From Deltaproteobacteria bacterium (GTDB taxonomy: Bacteria; Myxococcota_A; UBA796; UBA2385): a stretch of DNA of 5,273 bases. This document shows, piece after piece, positions 1 to 5,273 of the stretch. How positions within the stretch are numbered: position 1 is the stretch's first letter; each line of letters begins with the position of its first letter. The position numbers were made by a program, and so were the translations under genes. Where the stretch lies: NCBI GenBank assembly GCA_003694325.1, contig RFKJ01000800.1, forward strand, positions 1-5,273. Reading direction: 5' to 3'. Below the pieces are notes generated by a model. The model was not told the DNA's origin, ran no database searches, and saw nothing but the letters and a program-made list of their open reading frames with translations.

Positions 1-1328
1 CCGTTGGTGCCGCCGAACCCGAAGCTGCTGACGCCGGCGACCCGGTCGTCGCCCTCCCAGGGAACCGGCTCGGTGGGGACCCACCAGGGGCCGTCGCCCA
101 GCTCCAGCTCGGGCTTGGGCGCCTCGAAGCCGGCCATGGGCGGGATCTCCCGGTGGTGGATGGCCAGGGCGGTCCGCACCAGTCCGGCGAGCGCCGCCGC
201 CGACATGGTGTGGCCGACGTTGGCCTTGCTGCTGCCCAGGGCCACCCGGCGGACCCGGTCGCCGAACGCCAGCCGCAGGCCGGTCAGCTCGGTCAGGTCG
301 CCGACCTCGGTGCCGGTGCCGTGGGTCTCCATGTAGCCCAGGCGGGCCGGGTCGATGCCGCCGTCGCGCCACGCGGCCCGGATGGCGTCGGCCTGGCCGC
401 GGGCCAGCGGCGCCATGGGGCCGTCACCCTTGCCGTCGTTGTTGCTCCAGCTCCCGTGGATCACCGCGTAGATCCGGTCGCCGTCGCGCTCGGCGTCGGC
501 GAGCCGCTTGAGCACCAGCACCCCGCCGCCGTCGCCCTGGACGAACCCGTCGGCGCGGTGGTCGAAGGGCAGGCAGCGGCCCGACCGGCTCATGGCCCCG
601 ATCCGGCTGAAGGCGACGTGGTGGTCCGGCGACAGGCAGATGTAGACGCCCCCGGCCAGCGCGGCGTCGATGGTGCCGGCCCGGAGCTGGGTGACGGCGG
701 CGTCGACGGCGACCATGGCCGATGCGCAGGCCGCGTCGGTGGTGAACGCCGGCCCCTCGAGGTCGAAGGTCTGGGCGATGGCGGCGGCCATCATGTTGCC
801 GAGCACGCCGATGGCGCTGAACGGGCGCGAGGGCACCACGTTCTCGACGGACTCCAGCAGCGGGGTGGGGTCCTCGGGCGCCCGGCCGTAGCGGCCGCTG
901 GCCATCATCAGCGCGTTGAGGCGGGCGTTGATGATGTTGCGCCACTCCTGGGCGGTGACCCCCATGTAGACGCCGGTGCGCCGGGGCATCCGGTCCCGGC
1001 AGCCGGCGTCCTCCATGGCCTGGAGGGCGCACTCGAGGGCCAGCCGCTGCTGGGGGTCCATCACCTCGACCCGTCGCGGGGGGAGCCCCAGCGCGATGGC
1101 CGGGAAGCTGCGCACGTCCTCGATGAACCCGCCGGCGGGCGCGTAGGACTTGTCCGTCGCCCGGCGGCTGGTGTCGAAGAACACCTCGGCGTCCCAGCGG
1201 TTGTCCGGGACGGGGCCGAAGGCGTCGCGACCCTCCCGGCACATGCGCCAGTACTCGTGCAGGTCCCGAGCCTTCGCGAAGCGACAACCCATGCCGACGA
1301 TTGCGATGGGGGTGCGGGGCGAGGTCAT
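1..1328 (-). CDS. Beta-ketoacyl synthase (KS) domain of a type I polyketide/fatty acid-like synthase, N-terminal part, cut by window edge
   Basis: It condenses an acyl thioester with an extender unit (decarboxylative Claisen condensation) in polyketide or specialised lipid synthesis. The 442 visible residues form almost one whole KS domain. The N-terminal motif is IAIVGMGCRF (8-17). The nucleophile is Cys201 in TTDAACAS, and the catalytic histidines are His336 (HGTGT, 336-340) and His373 (SKANVGHT, 367-374). The glycine-rich GFGGTN motif (437-442) closes the visible part, so the KS is predicted to be active. The protein continues leftward. In type I synthases an acyltransferase or further domains would follow, but none can be seen here. 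The start is ATG at 1328, with GGAG seven bases upstream. An ATG at 1341 is out of frame. The motif after HGTGT reads EVGDLTE, not the GDPIE usual in modular PKS, which hints at an iterative or secondary-lipid type of KS. The ACP gene ends 177 bases upstream on the same strand. Confidence 0.93.
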   Translation of the reverse strand, partial: MTSPRTPIAIVGMGCRFAKARDLHEYWRMCREGRDAFGPVPDNRWDAEVFFDTSRRATDKSYAPAGGFIEDVRSFPAIALGLPPRRVEVMDPQQRLALECALQAMEDAGCRDRMPRRTGVYMGVTAQEWRNIINARLNALMMASGRYGRAPEDPTPLLESVENVVPSRPFSAIGVLGNMMAAAIAQTFDLEGPAFTTDAACASAMVAVDAAVTQLRAGTIDAALAGGVYICLSPDHHVAFSRIGAMSRSGRCLPFDHRADGFVQGDGGGVLVLKRLADAERDGDRIYAVIHGSWSNNDGKGDGPMAPLARGQADAIRAAWRDGGIDPARLGYMETHGTGTEVGDLTELTGLRLAFGDRVRRVALGSSKANVGHTMSAAALAGLVRTALAIHHREIPPMAGFEAPKPELELGDGPWWVPTEPVPWEGDDRVAGVSSFGFGGTN

Positions 1329-1392
1329 GGGCCGTCTCCATGCCGTTGGTGGGGGAGGTCCGAAGTCGGAGACACGGGACGCGCCACTCCGC

Positions 1393-1410
1393 GTCGACCA
1401 GGTCGACCTG
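1393..1410. repeat. GTCGACC direct repeat with a perfect 12-bp palindrome upstream of KS
   Basis: GTCGACC occurs at 1393-1399 and 1402-1408. The second copy lies inside the perfect palindrome CAGGTCGACCTG (1399-1410), about 70 bases upstream of the KS start. It could be a protein-binding site controlling the KS gene, but I know no regulator with this site and see no clear promoter boxes beside it. Confidence 0.25.
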
Positions 1411-1433
1411 CGGGTGGCGACGTCGGAACCGGG

Positions 1434-1451
1434 GGGCGGGACTGCCCGCCC
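1434..1451 (-). repeat. Small GC hairpin in the ACP-KS gap
   Basis: GGGCGGG (1434-1440) and CCCGCCC (1445-1451) form a perfect 7-bp stem with a 4-base loop, 55-72 bases after the ACP stop. No T-run follows it on either strand. It may be a weak pause or stability element, or simply a by-product of the high GC content of this 177-base gap. Confidence 0.3.
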
Positions 1452-1505
1452 TGCGATGGGGGGCGGGTCCGGGGTGCCGGCCGCCGCCCCGCCGGACGGG
1501 GATGG

Positions 1506-1754
1506 CTACAGGGTGCCGCCGCGGATCAGCTTCGAGAGGTCGGCGACGGTGGACACCTTGGCCAGTTCCTCGTCGGGGAAGGTCGTGTCGACCTTCTCTT
1601 CAAGGTAGCCCACCATCTCCATGGTCGCGATGGAGTCGAGGCCCAGGTCCTCGATGGTGCTGGTCAGGGTCACCTTGGCGAAGTCCTGTTCGCGGCCGGG
1701 GGCGACGTCGTTGAGGGCTTCCTTGATGAGGGCGAGGACTTCAGCGTCAGGCAC
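1506..1754 (-). CDS. Free-standing acyl carrier protein (82 aa)
   Basis: This small carrier protein holds acyl chains as thioesters on a 4'-phosphopantetheine arm. It has the usual length and make-up of a discrete ACP: an acidic helix I (about residues 3-17), then EDLGLDS with the attachment serine at Ser41, and a helix II recognition segment (SIATMEMVGYLEEK). A phosphopantetheinyl transferase encoded elsewhere would activate it. I chose the GTG start at 1754 because GGAG lies six bases upstream and the protein then begins directly at helix I. The frame stays open upstream to ATGs at 1841 and 1871, but neither has a ribosome binding site and the added 30-40 residues are proline-rich filler. 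It lies between the FAAL and KS genes. By analogy with known FAAL-ACP-PKS systems, it most likely accepts the acyl group from the FAAL and passes it to the KS. The acyl chain cannot be read from sequence. Confidence 0.93.
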   Translation of the reverse strand: MPDAEVLALIKEALNDVAPGREQDFAKVTLTSTIEDLGLDSIATMEMVGYLEEKVDTTFPDEELAKVSTVADLSKLIRGGTL

Positions 1755-1925
1755 GGGGGGCTCCAGGGGAGGATGGGAGGGGCCGGCAGGCGGCACGGGG
1801 CCGGATTGGAGGGAGGGAATGCCGGGCGTAGAAGGGCGCATGAATAGCCCGAACGGCCCGGTCACGCGCATGGGGCGGCCGGATTTTCGCGTCGTTGTCG
1901 CGGGCCGGGAGAGGCGGGGGAAACG

Positions 1926-1961
1926 GCGACGGCGCGACCCGGCTCCGGGTCACGCCGTCGC
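1926..1961 (-). terminator. Long hairpin just downstream of FAAL: candidate terminator or processing/stability element
   Basis: Two 17-base arms (1926-1942 and 1945-1961) are complementary except at one position. That position is a G-U wobble in minus-strand RNA but a C-A mismatch in plus-strand RNA, so the structure favours the minus transcript. It starts 16 bases after the FAAL stop codon. Downstream on the minus strand is only CGTTTCCCCC, a weak T-run, so termination would be partial at best. It probably reduces read-through into the ACP gene or protects the FAAL message from 3' decay. Confidence 0.5.
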
Positions 1962-1977
1962 GATGGCAGGCGCCGAC

Positions 1978-3762
1978 TCAGCGCAGCAGGGCGTTCTTGG
2001 TCCGGGTCCAGACTCCGCGGGCCATGTGGCGCGCCAGCGTCAGCGTGTCGCCCGACGATCCCACCGTCCGGCTGCCCTCGTGTCCCACGCCGTGGGTGAG
2101 GTACTGGTGGCGGGTCTTGCGCCGCTGCAGCTTGCCCGACGAGGTCTTGGGCAGCATGCCCTGGTCCACGATGACCACGTCGGCGGCGGTGATCGACAGC
2201 TCCTTCTGGATGGCCACCCGCACCTTGCGGGCCAGCTCGGCGCGCGCCTCGTCGGTGCGGGCCTCGCGGCTCTCGCAGACCACCACCAGTTCCTCGCTGG
2301 CCGTGCCCGGTCGGCTGAAGGCCACGACGTTGCCCTTCCGGACGCCGTCGACCTGGGCCGCCACCCACTCGATGCTCTGGGGGTGGATGTTGCGCCCGTT
2401 GAGGATGATGAGGTCCTTGATGCGGCCGGTGACGTAGACCTCGCCATCCAGCAGGTAGCCGAGGTCGCCGGTGTGCAGCCAGCCGTCGCGGAACGCCTCG
2501 GCGGTGGCCTCGGGGTTCTGGAAGTAGCCGGGGGTGACCGACGGGCCACGGACGCACAGCTCGCCTTCCATGCCCTCGGGCAGGATCTCGCCCGCCTCGT
2601 TCATGACGACGACCTCGTGGCCGGGGAAGGTGACCCCGCAGCTCACGTGCTCGAAGGTCGGGCCCGCGGCGCCTTCGTCGAGGGTGGTCACCCGACCCTC
2701 GGCCTGGAAGATCTCGGCGTCGACCCGGTGGGTCCGCAGCACGTCCTGCAGCGGCTTGAGGCTGATCGCCAGGGTCGCCTCGGCCATCCCGTAGGCCGAC
2801 AGCACCGCGTTGCGGGGCATCCCGCAGCGGGTGGACATGACCTCGCTGAACGCCCGCATGGTGTCGGGGTTGATGGGCTCGGCACCGCAGCCGAAGGCCT
2901 TGACGCAGGACAGGTCCCAGGAGTCCAGCTCGGCCGGGCGGGCCTTGCGGGCCACCAGGGCGTAGGCGAAGTTCGGCGCGAAGCTGACGGTGGCCCGGTG
3001 GTCGTGCATGGTCTGCAGCCACGAGGTCGGCCGCTTGATGAACCGGAGCGTGGGGATGAAGACGATGGGGACGCCCCACAGGATCGGGCTGATGACGAAG
3101 CCGATGAGCCCCATGTCGTGGTACAGCGGCAGCCAGCTCACGCCCTTGTCGCGGTCCGGGTGCATGTCCATGTGGTTCATGATCCCGGTGGCGTTGGCCA
3201 CGAGGTTGCGGTGGGTGACCATCACCCCCTTGGGATCGCTGGTCGAACCGGAGGTGTACTGCAGGAAGGCCAGGTCATCGGGGGTGATGTCCGGGTAGTA
3301 GGGGGTCGCGTCCCGGGTCGGCAGGTCCTCGGCCTTGACGAGTCGCTCCAGGCTCGGCACCGCGTCGACCTGCCCCCACAGCAGGTTCTGCAGCCGACTG
3401 CTGACCACCAGCAGGCGCGCGCCGGCGCTGTCCAGGATCCGGCTGGTGCGCGCCGCGTAGGCGTCGAGGTTGCCCAGGCTCAGCGGGGGGTAGAGGGGGA
3501 CCGGGACGATGCCCGCCCGCAGCGCCGCCAGGAAGGTCAGGACGAACTGCTCGGGCTCCACGATGACGATGCCGACGCGGTCACCCTTGCGCAGGCCCAT
3601 CGCCTGCAGGCCGGCAACCCGCTCAGCGGTGGCCCGCTCGATCTCGGGGAAGGTGTAGGTGCGCTCGACCCCGGCGTCGTCCTGGAAGGTGAACCCGTTG
3701 TCCGGCCAGTACGTGCCGACCTCTGCGACGGCCTGCGCGATGGTGGAGAACTTCGACTTCAT
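1978..3762 (-). CDS. Fatty acyl-AMP ligase (FAAL, FadD32-like; ANL adenylating superfamily)
   Basis: It activates a free fatty acid with ATP to acyl-AMP and delivers it to a carrier protein, priming a synthase in the cytoplasm. The 594 residues match the family's usual 570-620. In order are the P-loop YTSGSTSDPKG (169-179), LPLYHDMGLIG (211-221), the FAAL-typical CGAEPI (292-297), YGMAEATL (324-331), HTGDLGY (430-436), hinge region GRIKD with Arg447 (446-450), and the C-terminal catalytic lysine Lys544 in KTSSGKLQRR. Extra residues at about 332-372, after YGMAEATL, lie where FAALs carry the insertion that separates them from acyl-CoA ligases. I infer AMP-ligase rather than CoA-ligase activity from this and from the ACP gene next door. 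The ATG at 3762 has GGAG seven bases upstream. The open frame runs to 3951, but those residues are Arg/Ser/Pro-rich and lack family similarity. First gene of the minus-strand cluster. Chain-length preference is unknown. Confidence 0.95.
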   Translation of the reverse strand: MKSKFSTIAQAVAEVGTYWPDNGFTFQDDAGVERTYTFPEIERATAERVAGLQAMGLRKGDRVGIVIVEPEQFVLTFLAALRAGIVPVPLYPPLSLGNLDAYAARTSRILDSAGARLLVVSSRLQNLLWGQVDAVPSLERLVKAEDLPTRDATPYYPDITPDDLAFLQYTSGSTSDPKGVMVTHRNLVANATGIMNHMDMHPDRDKGVSWLPLYHDMGLIGFVISPILWGVPIVFIPTLRFIKRPTSWLQTMHDHRATVSFAPNFAYALVARKARPAELDSWDLSCVKAFGCGAEPINPDTMRAFSEVMSTRCGMPRNAVLSAYGMAEATLAISLKPLQDVLRTHRVDAEIFQAEGRVTTLDEGAAGPTFEHVSCGVTFPGHEVVVMNEAGEILPEGMEGELCVRGPSVTPGYFQNPEATAEAFRDGWLHTGDLGYLLDGEVYVTGRIKDLIILNGRNIHPQSIEWVAAQVDGVRKGNVVAFSRPGTASEELVVVCESREARTDEARAELARKVRVAIQKELSITAADVVIVDQGMLPKTSSGKLQRRKTRHQYLTHGVGHEGSRTVGSSGDTLTLARHMARGVWTRTKNALLR

Positions 3763-3835
3763 GATCACACTCCGGGAACGGGGCGAATGTGACAGCCGTG
3801 GGGAACGGCATCGGTGAGAGAGCGTGTGGGGGAGA

Positions 3836-3868
3836 GGTCCGCCCCTGCGCGCGTGGCGCAGGGGGACC
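3836..3868 (-). promoter_or_regulatory. Strong hairpin in the predicted FAAL mRNA leader
   Basis: The arms CCCCTGCGC (3842-3850) and GCGCAGGGG (3856-3864) pair perfectly around a 5-base loop. GGTC (3836-3839) and GACC (3865-3868) extend the stem by four pairs across a 2-base bulge (3840-3841). The structure lies between the predicted transcription start and the FAAL ribosome binding site. It could act in attenuation or mRNA stability. No T-run follows it on the minus strand, so a classical terminator is unlikely. Confidence 0.4.
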
Positions 3869-3910
3869 GTCGTCGGGGACCGACCGGCGGGCGAACCGAC
3901 GAACGTGGCT

Positions 3911-3939
3911 ACAGTAGGGCACCCGCGGCGGCTACGCAA
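3911..3939 (-). promoter_or_regulatory. Candidate sigma-70-like promoter for the FAAL gene
   Basis: On the minus strand TTGCGT (3939-3934) and TACTGT (3916-3911) are separated by exactly 17 bases. They match the -35 and -10 consensus at four of six positions each. Transcription would begin near 3904 and give a leader of about 140 bases before the FAAL ATG. It is the best -35/-10 pair I found by eye in the intergenic region. High-GC bacteria often use weakly conserved promoters, so this is a prediction only. Confidence 0.45.
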
Positions 3940-3985
3940 TGCCCTGGACACGCGAATTTCCCAATGGAATCCGCTGGTTGATTCG

Positions 3986-4030
3986 ACTGACCGGTCGGTT
4001 TTCCGGGGGCGTGGCTTCCGACCGGTCGGT
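3986..4030. promoter_or_regulatory. Paired palindromic operator candidate (two GACCGGTCGGT sites)
   Basis: Two copies of GACCGGTCGGT (3989-3999 and 4020-4030) are each the core of a palindrome. The right one is a perfect 12-mer, CCGACCGGTCGG (4018-4029). The left one (3987-3998) has a single mismatch. Their centres are 31 bp apart, about three helical turns, so two dimers would bind the same face of the DNA. Size and symmetry fit operators of the TetR/AcrR family, many members of which control lipid genes. The sites lie about 47 bp upstream of the predicted FAAL -35 box, in a locally AT-richer stretch between divergent genes. No regulator gene is visible. Confidence 0.55.
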
Positions 4031-4268
4031 ATGTTTATTCAAGTTGTGATGCTCACTGGAAAAAGTCACGTCCCGGTCATCGGGGCGGTGCGCGCGGGGC
4101 GGGTGTTGAGCGGTCGGGGTGGGCGATCGGGCCGGTGGAGCGCGGGATGTGGGGGGAGGTGTTCTGCGAATGTGACTTCGCGGGTGGAGCTGGTCGTGTG
4201 CGAATCTGTTTACGCGCCTGCAGAGGGCAGGGGAACGGGCGGGGGGCCGAGGACCGGAGCGGCCCGGT

Positions 4269-4280
4269 TAGCCTGGTCGG
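4269..4280 (+). promoter_or_regulatory. -10-like element placed for a leaderless lipoprotein mRNA
   Basis: TAGCCT (4269-4274) fits the TAnnnT -10 pattern and ends six bases before the GTG at 4281, so transcription could begin at the start codon itself. That would explain the absence of a ribosome binding site at normal distance. No convincing -35 box is seen. Such promoters are well known for leaderless genes in several high-GC lineages. Confidence 0.4.
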
Positions 4281-5210
4281 GTGAAGCCTCTCCCCCGCCC
4301 CCCCGCGGCGGCCCGAACGGGCGCGCTCCTGCTGCTGCCTGCCCTGGCGCCGGTGGCCGGGTGCGATCCGGATGAGGGCCTCACCGAGCCCCAGCGCTAC
4401 CTGGCCGCCGTCGAGGACCCGGACATCTCCCTGGACCGTGGGCGATCCCTGTGCCGTTCGCTGAGCGATCGGGAGCTGGCCGGCGAGTGCATGCTCGCCG
4501 TGGTCAGCGCCGTCGGGCGGCGCGGGGAGGGGGACCTCGAGACCCTCTGCGCGGAGGTCCCCGCCGGAGTCTGGGGCGACGAGTGCTGGTTCCTCGCCGC
4601 CGAGGGGGCGGCCCGCGCCGGACGGCGGGAGGACGCGGCGCGGCTGTGCCTGCAGAGCGGGCGCTTCGTCAACGACTGCGGACAGCACCTCTGGCAGAGC
4701 GAGGTGCGGGCGATCATCGCGCCGCGCACCCCGGGGGCGCCGGTGCCGAGCTTCGAGGAGGCCCTACCCCGGGCTCGCCGGGTCTACGACCGGTGGGCGC
4801 CGCTGCTGGAGGCGGGGACCGACATGTCCTACCGGTTCTGGCGGCGCTTCTACCAGAACGGCTTCGAGCGCCGCGGCTGGATCTCGTTGCTGCGGTGCGA
4901 CCCGCTCGAGCCGGAGGACCGGGCTCGCTGCGTGGATGCCGGCCAGCGGTTGTTCGCCCAGCGGGTGGACATGGACCTGCCGGCGGCGGGATTCGACCTG
5001 TGCCGCGTCGACGACATGACGCCCCAGGTCGCGCAGGTGCTGCGGGCCCACCCGCACCCGGCGCTGGTGGAGACGCTGCGGGAGCGCCAGGACGCGCGGT
5101 GCGGCGGGAGCGGATCACCGGGCCCTGCCGGTCCCGGCGGGCCCGCGGAGCAGGCCGGGGCGGAGCAGGCGGGGGCGGAACAGGCCGCGGCGGCGGCGGG
5201 ATCGGAATAG
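4281..5210 (+). CDS. Predicted cysteine-rich lipoprotein of unknown function (309 aa)
   Basis: I do not recognise the family. The N-terminus is a lipoprotein signal peptide: Lys2 and Arg6/Arg12, a Leu/Ala-rich core (about 14-24), and lipobox VAGC with the lipid-carrying Cys28. The protein is therefore probably membrane-anchored and exported. After Cys28 come ten cysteines (58, 70, 90, 102, 123, 133, 206, 217, 241, 274). The first six form three LC-x(9-11)-C units spaced 32-33 residues apart, which resemble helical-hairpin repeats closed by disulfides. A region rich in aromatics and arginine follows (about 165-205). The C-terminal tail (275-309) is Gly/Pro/Ala-rich and ends in EQAGA repeats. 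G or C dominates third codon positions throughout, which supports a real gene. The start is GTG at 4281. No ribosome binding site is at the right distance (the nearest GGAG is about 21 bases upstream), but a -10-like TAGCCT fits a leaderless start. It is divergent from FAAL; no shared pathway is evident. Confidence 0.85.
   Translation: MKPLPRPPAAARTGALLLLPALAPVAGCDPDEGLTEPQRYLAAVEDPDISLDRGRSLCRSLSDRELAGECMLAVVSAVGRRGEGDLETLCAEVPAGVWGDECWFLAAEGAARAGRREDAARLCLQSGRFVNDCGQHLWQSEVRAIIAPRTPGAPVPSFEEALPRARRVYDRWAPLLEAGTDMSYRFWRRFYQNGFERRGWISLLRCDPLEPEDRARCVDAGQRLFAQRVDMDLPAAGFDLCRVDDMTPQVAQVLRAHPHPALVETLRERQDARCGGSGSPGPAGPGGPAEQAGAEQAGAEQAAAAAGSE
5148..5192 (+). repeat. 15-bp in-frame tandem repeat, three copies
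   Basis: Three 15-base units (5148-5162, 5163-5177, 5178-5192) near the 3' end of the lipoprotein gene encode EQAGA, EQAGA and EQAAA. Units differ only at a few bases. Because each unit is a whole number of codons, copy-number change would lengthen or shorten the tail without a frameshift. Confidence 0.7.
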
Positions 5211-5219
5211 TCCGCCGCC

Positions 5220-5273
5220 ATGACCGAGCCTCGGCCGCCAGAACGCCCCGCCCGGGTCCCGCCCGTCGCCGCG
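5220..5273 (+). CDS. Possible start of a downstream gene, cut by window edge
   Basis: An ATG at 5220, nine bases after the lipoprotein stop, opens a frame that stays open for 18 codons to the edge (MTEPRPPERPARVPPVAA). The close spacing would suit co-transcription with the lipoprotein gene. There is no clear ribosome binding site, only GGA about 14 bases upstream, and the Pro/Arg/Ala-rich start is uninformative. Any GC-rich frame could stay open this long by chance, so this is a tentative call. Confidence 0.3.
   Translation, partial: MTEPRPPERPARVPPVAA

Noticed and set aside
424..1341. A 305-codon minus-strand frame starting at an ATG at 1341 over the KS gene
   Set aside because: It is out of frame with the KS motifs and gives an Arg/Pro/His-rich sequence with no domain. 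The true KS start is the ATG at 1328 with its own GGAG.
1978..3762. The ligase as an ordinary acyl-CoA synthetase or an NRPS adenylation domain
   Set aside because: CGAEPI, the extra segment after YGMAEATL and the adjoining ACP gene favour a FAAL. No condensation or fused carrier domain is present. Only an assay would fully exclude CoA ligation.
1621..3792. A 723-codon open frame on the plus strand opposite the FAAL gene, and a 564-codon one at 153-1847
   Set aside because: They are antisense shadows. High GC content removes stop codons in alternative frames. Their translations are compositionally skewed and carry no family motifs, while the minus strand encodes clear FAAL, ACP and KS motifs.
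3783..4176. GCGAATGTGAC occurring at 3783-3793 and again at 4166-4176
   Set aside because: An 11-base match between two intergenic sites, without symmetry, regular spacing or relation to a promoter element, may be coincidence. I did not treat it as a regulatory repeat.
4031..4280. A possible small gene beginning at the ATG at 4031, just after the right-hand palindrome
   Set aside because: There is no ribosome binding site. The translation becomes a Gly/Arg-rich shadow running out of frame into the lipoprotein gene, with no recognisable domain.
1..5273. CRISPR arrays, tRNA or rRNA genes, insertion-sequence ends, phage attachment sites
   Set aside because: I looked for regularly spaced repeats, tRNA-like cloverleaf arms, transposase motifs and terminal inverted repeats and saw none.

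Overview
The window is very GC-rich chromosomal DNA; its genes use G or C at almost every third codon position. It holds the start of a lipid or polyketide gene cluster on the minus strand and a separate lipoprotein gene on the plus strand. The organism cannot be named from sequence alone. A bacterial lipobox, a leaderless-looking GTG start and a FAAL-ACP-KS gene set in a very GC-rich genome would fit a myxobacterium-like (Myxococcota) genome best. A high-GC actinobacterium remains possible.

Minus strand, in order of transcription (3762 down to 1). A 594-residue fatty acyl-AMP ligase (FAAL, 3762-1978) is followed by an 82-residue free-standing acyl carrier protein (ACP, 1754-1506). Next comes a ketosynthase (KS) starting at 1328 and running off the left edge, with 442 residues visible and the full Cys-His-His catalytic set. 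Together they read as a starter-unit module. The ligase adenylates a free fatty acid with ATP, the acyl group moves to the phosphopantetheine arm of the ACP, and the KS condenses it with an extender unit. The rest of the assembly line, and so the product, lies outside the window. The gaps are unusually long for an operon (223 and 177 bases). The first holds a 16-17 bp hairpin just after the FAAL stop, which suggests transcript levels of the ligase and of ACP/KS are set separately.

Intergenic region 3763-4280 (518 bases) lies between the divergent FAAL and lipoprotein genes. It contains a candidate sigma-70-like promoter firing toward FAAL (3911-3939), a strong hairpin in the predicted FAAL leader (3836-3868), and two near-identical GACCGGTCGGT palindromes with centres 31 bp apart (3986-4030). 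The palindromes look like a paired operator for a dimeric repressor of the TetR type. No regulator gene is in the window. I see nothing recognisable in 4036-4265.

Plus strand. A 309-residue predicted lipoprotein (4281-5210) has ten cysteines after the lipid-anchor Cys. Most are arranged in repeated C-x(9-11)-C helical units, and the tail is low-complexity EQAGA. It matches no family I recognise. A possible next gene begins at 5220 and is cut by the right edge. Nothing links the lipoprotein to the lipid cluster except the shared upstream region.
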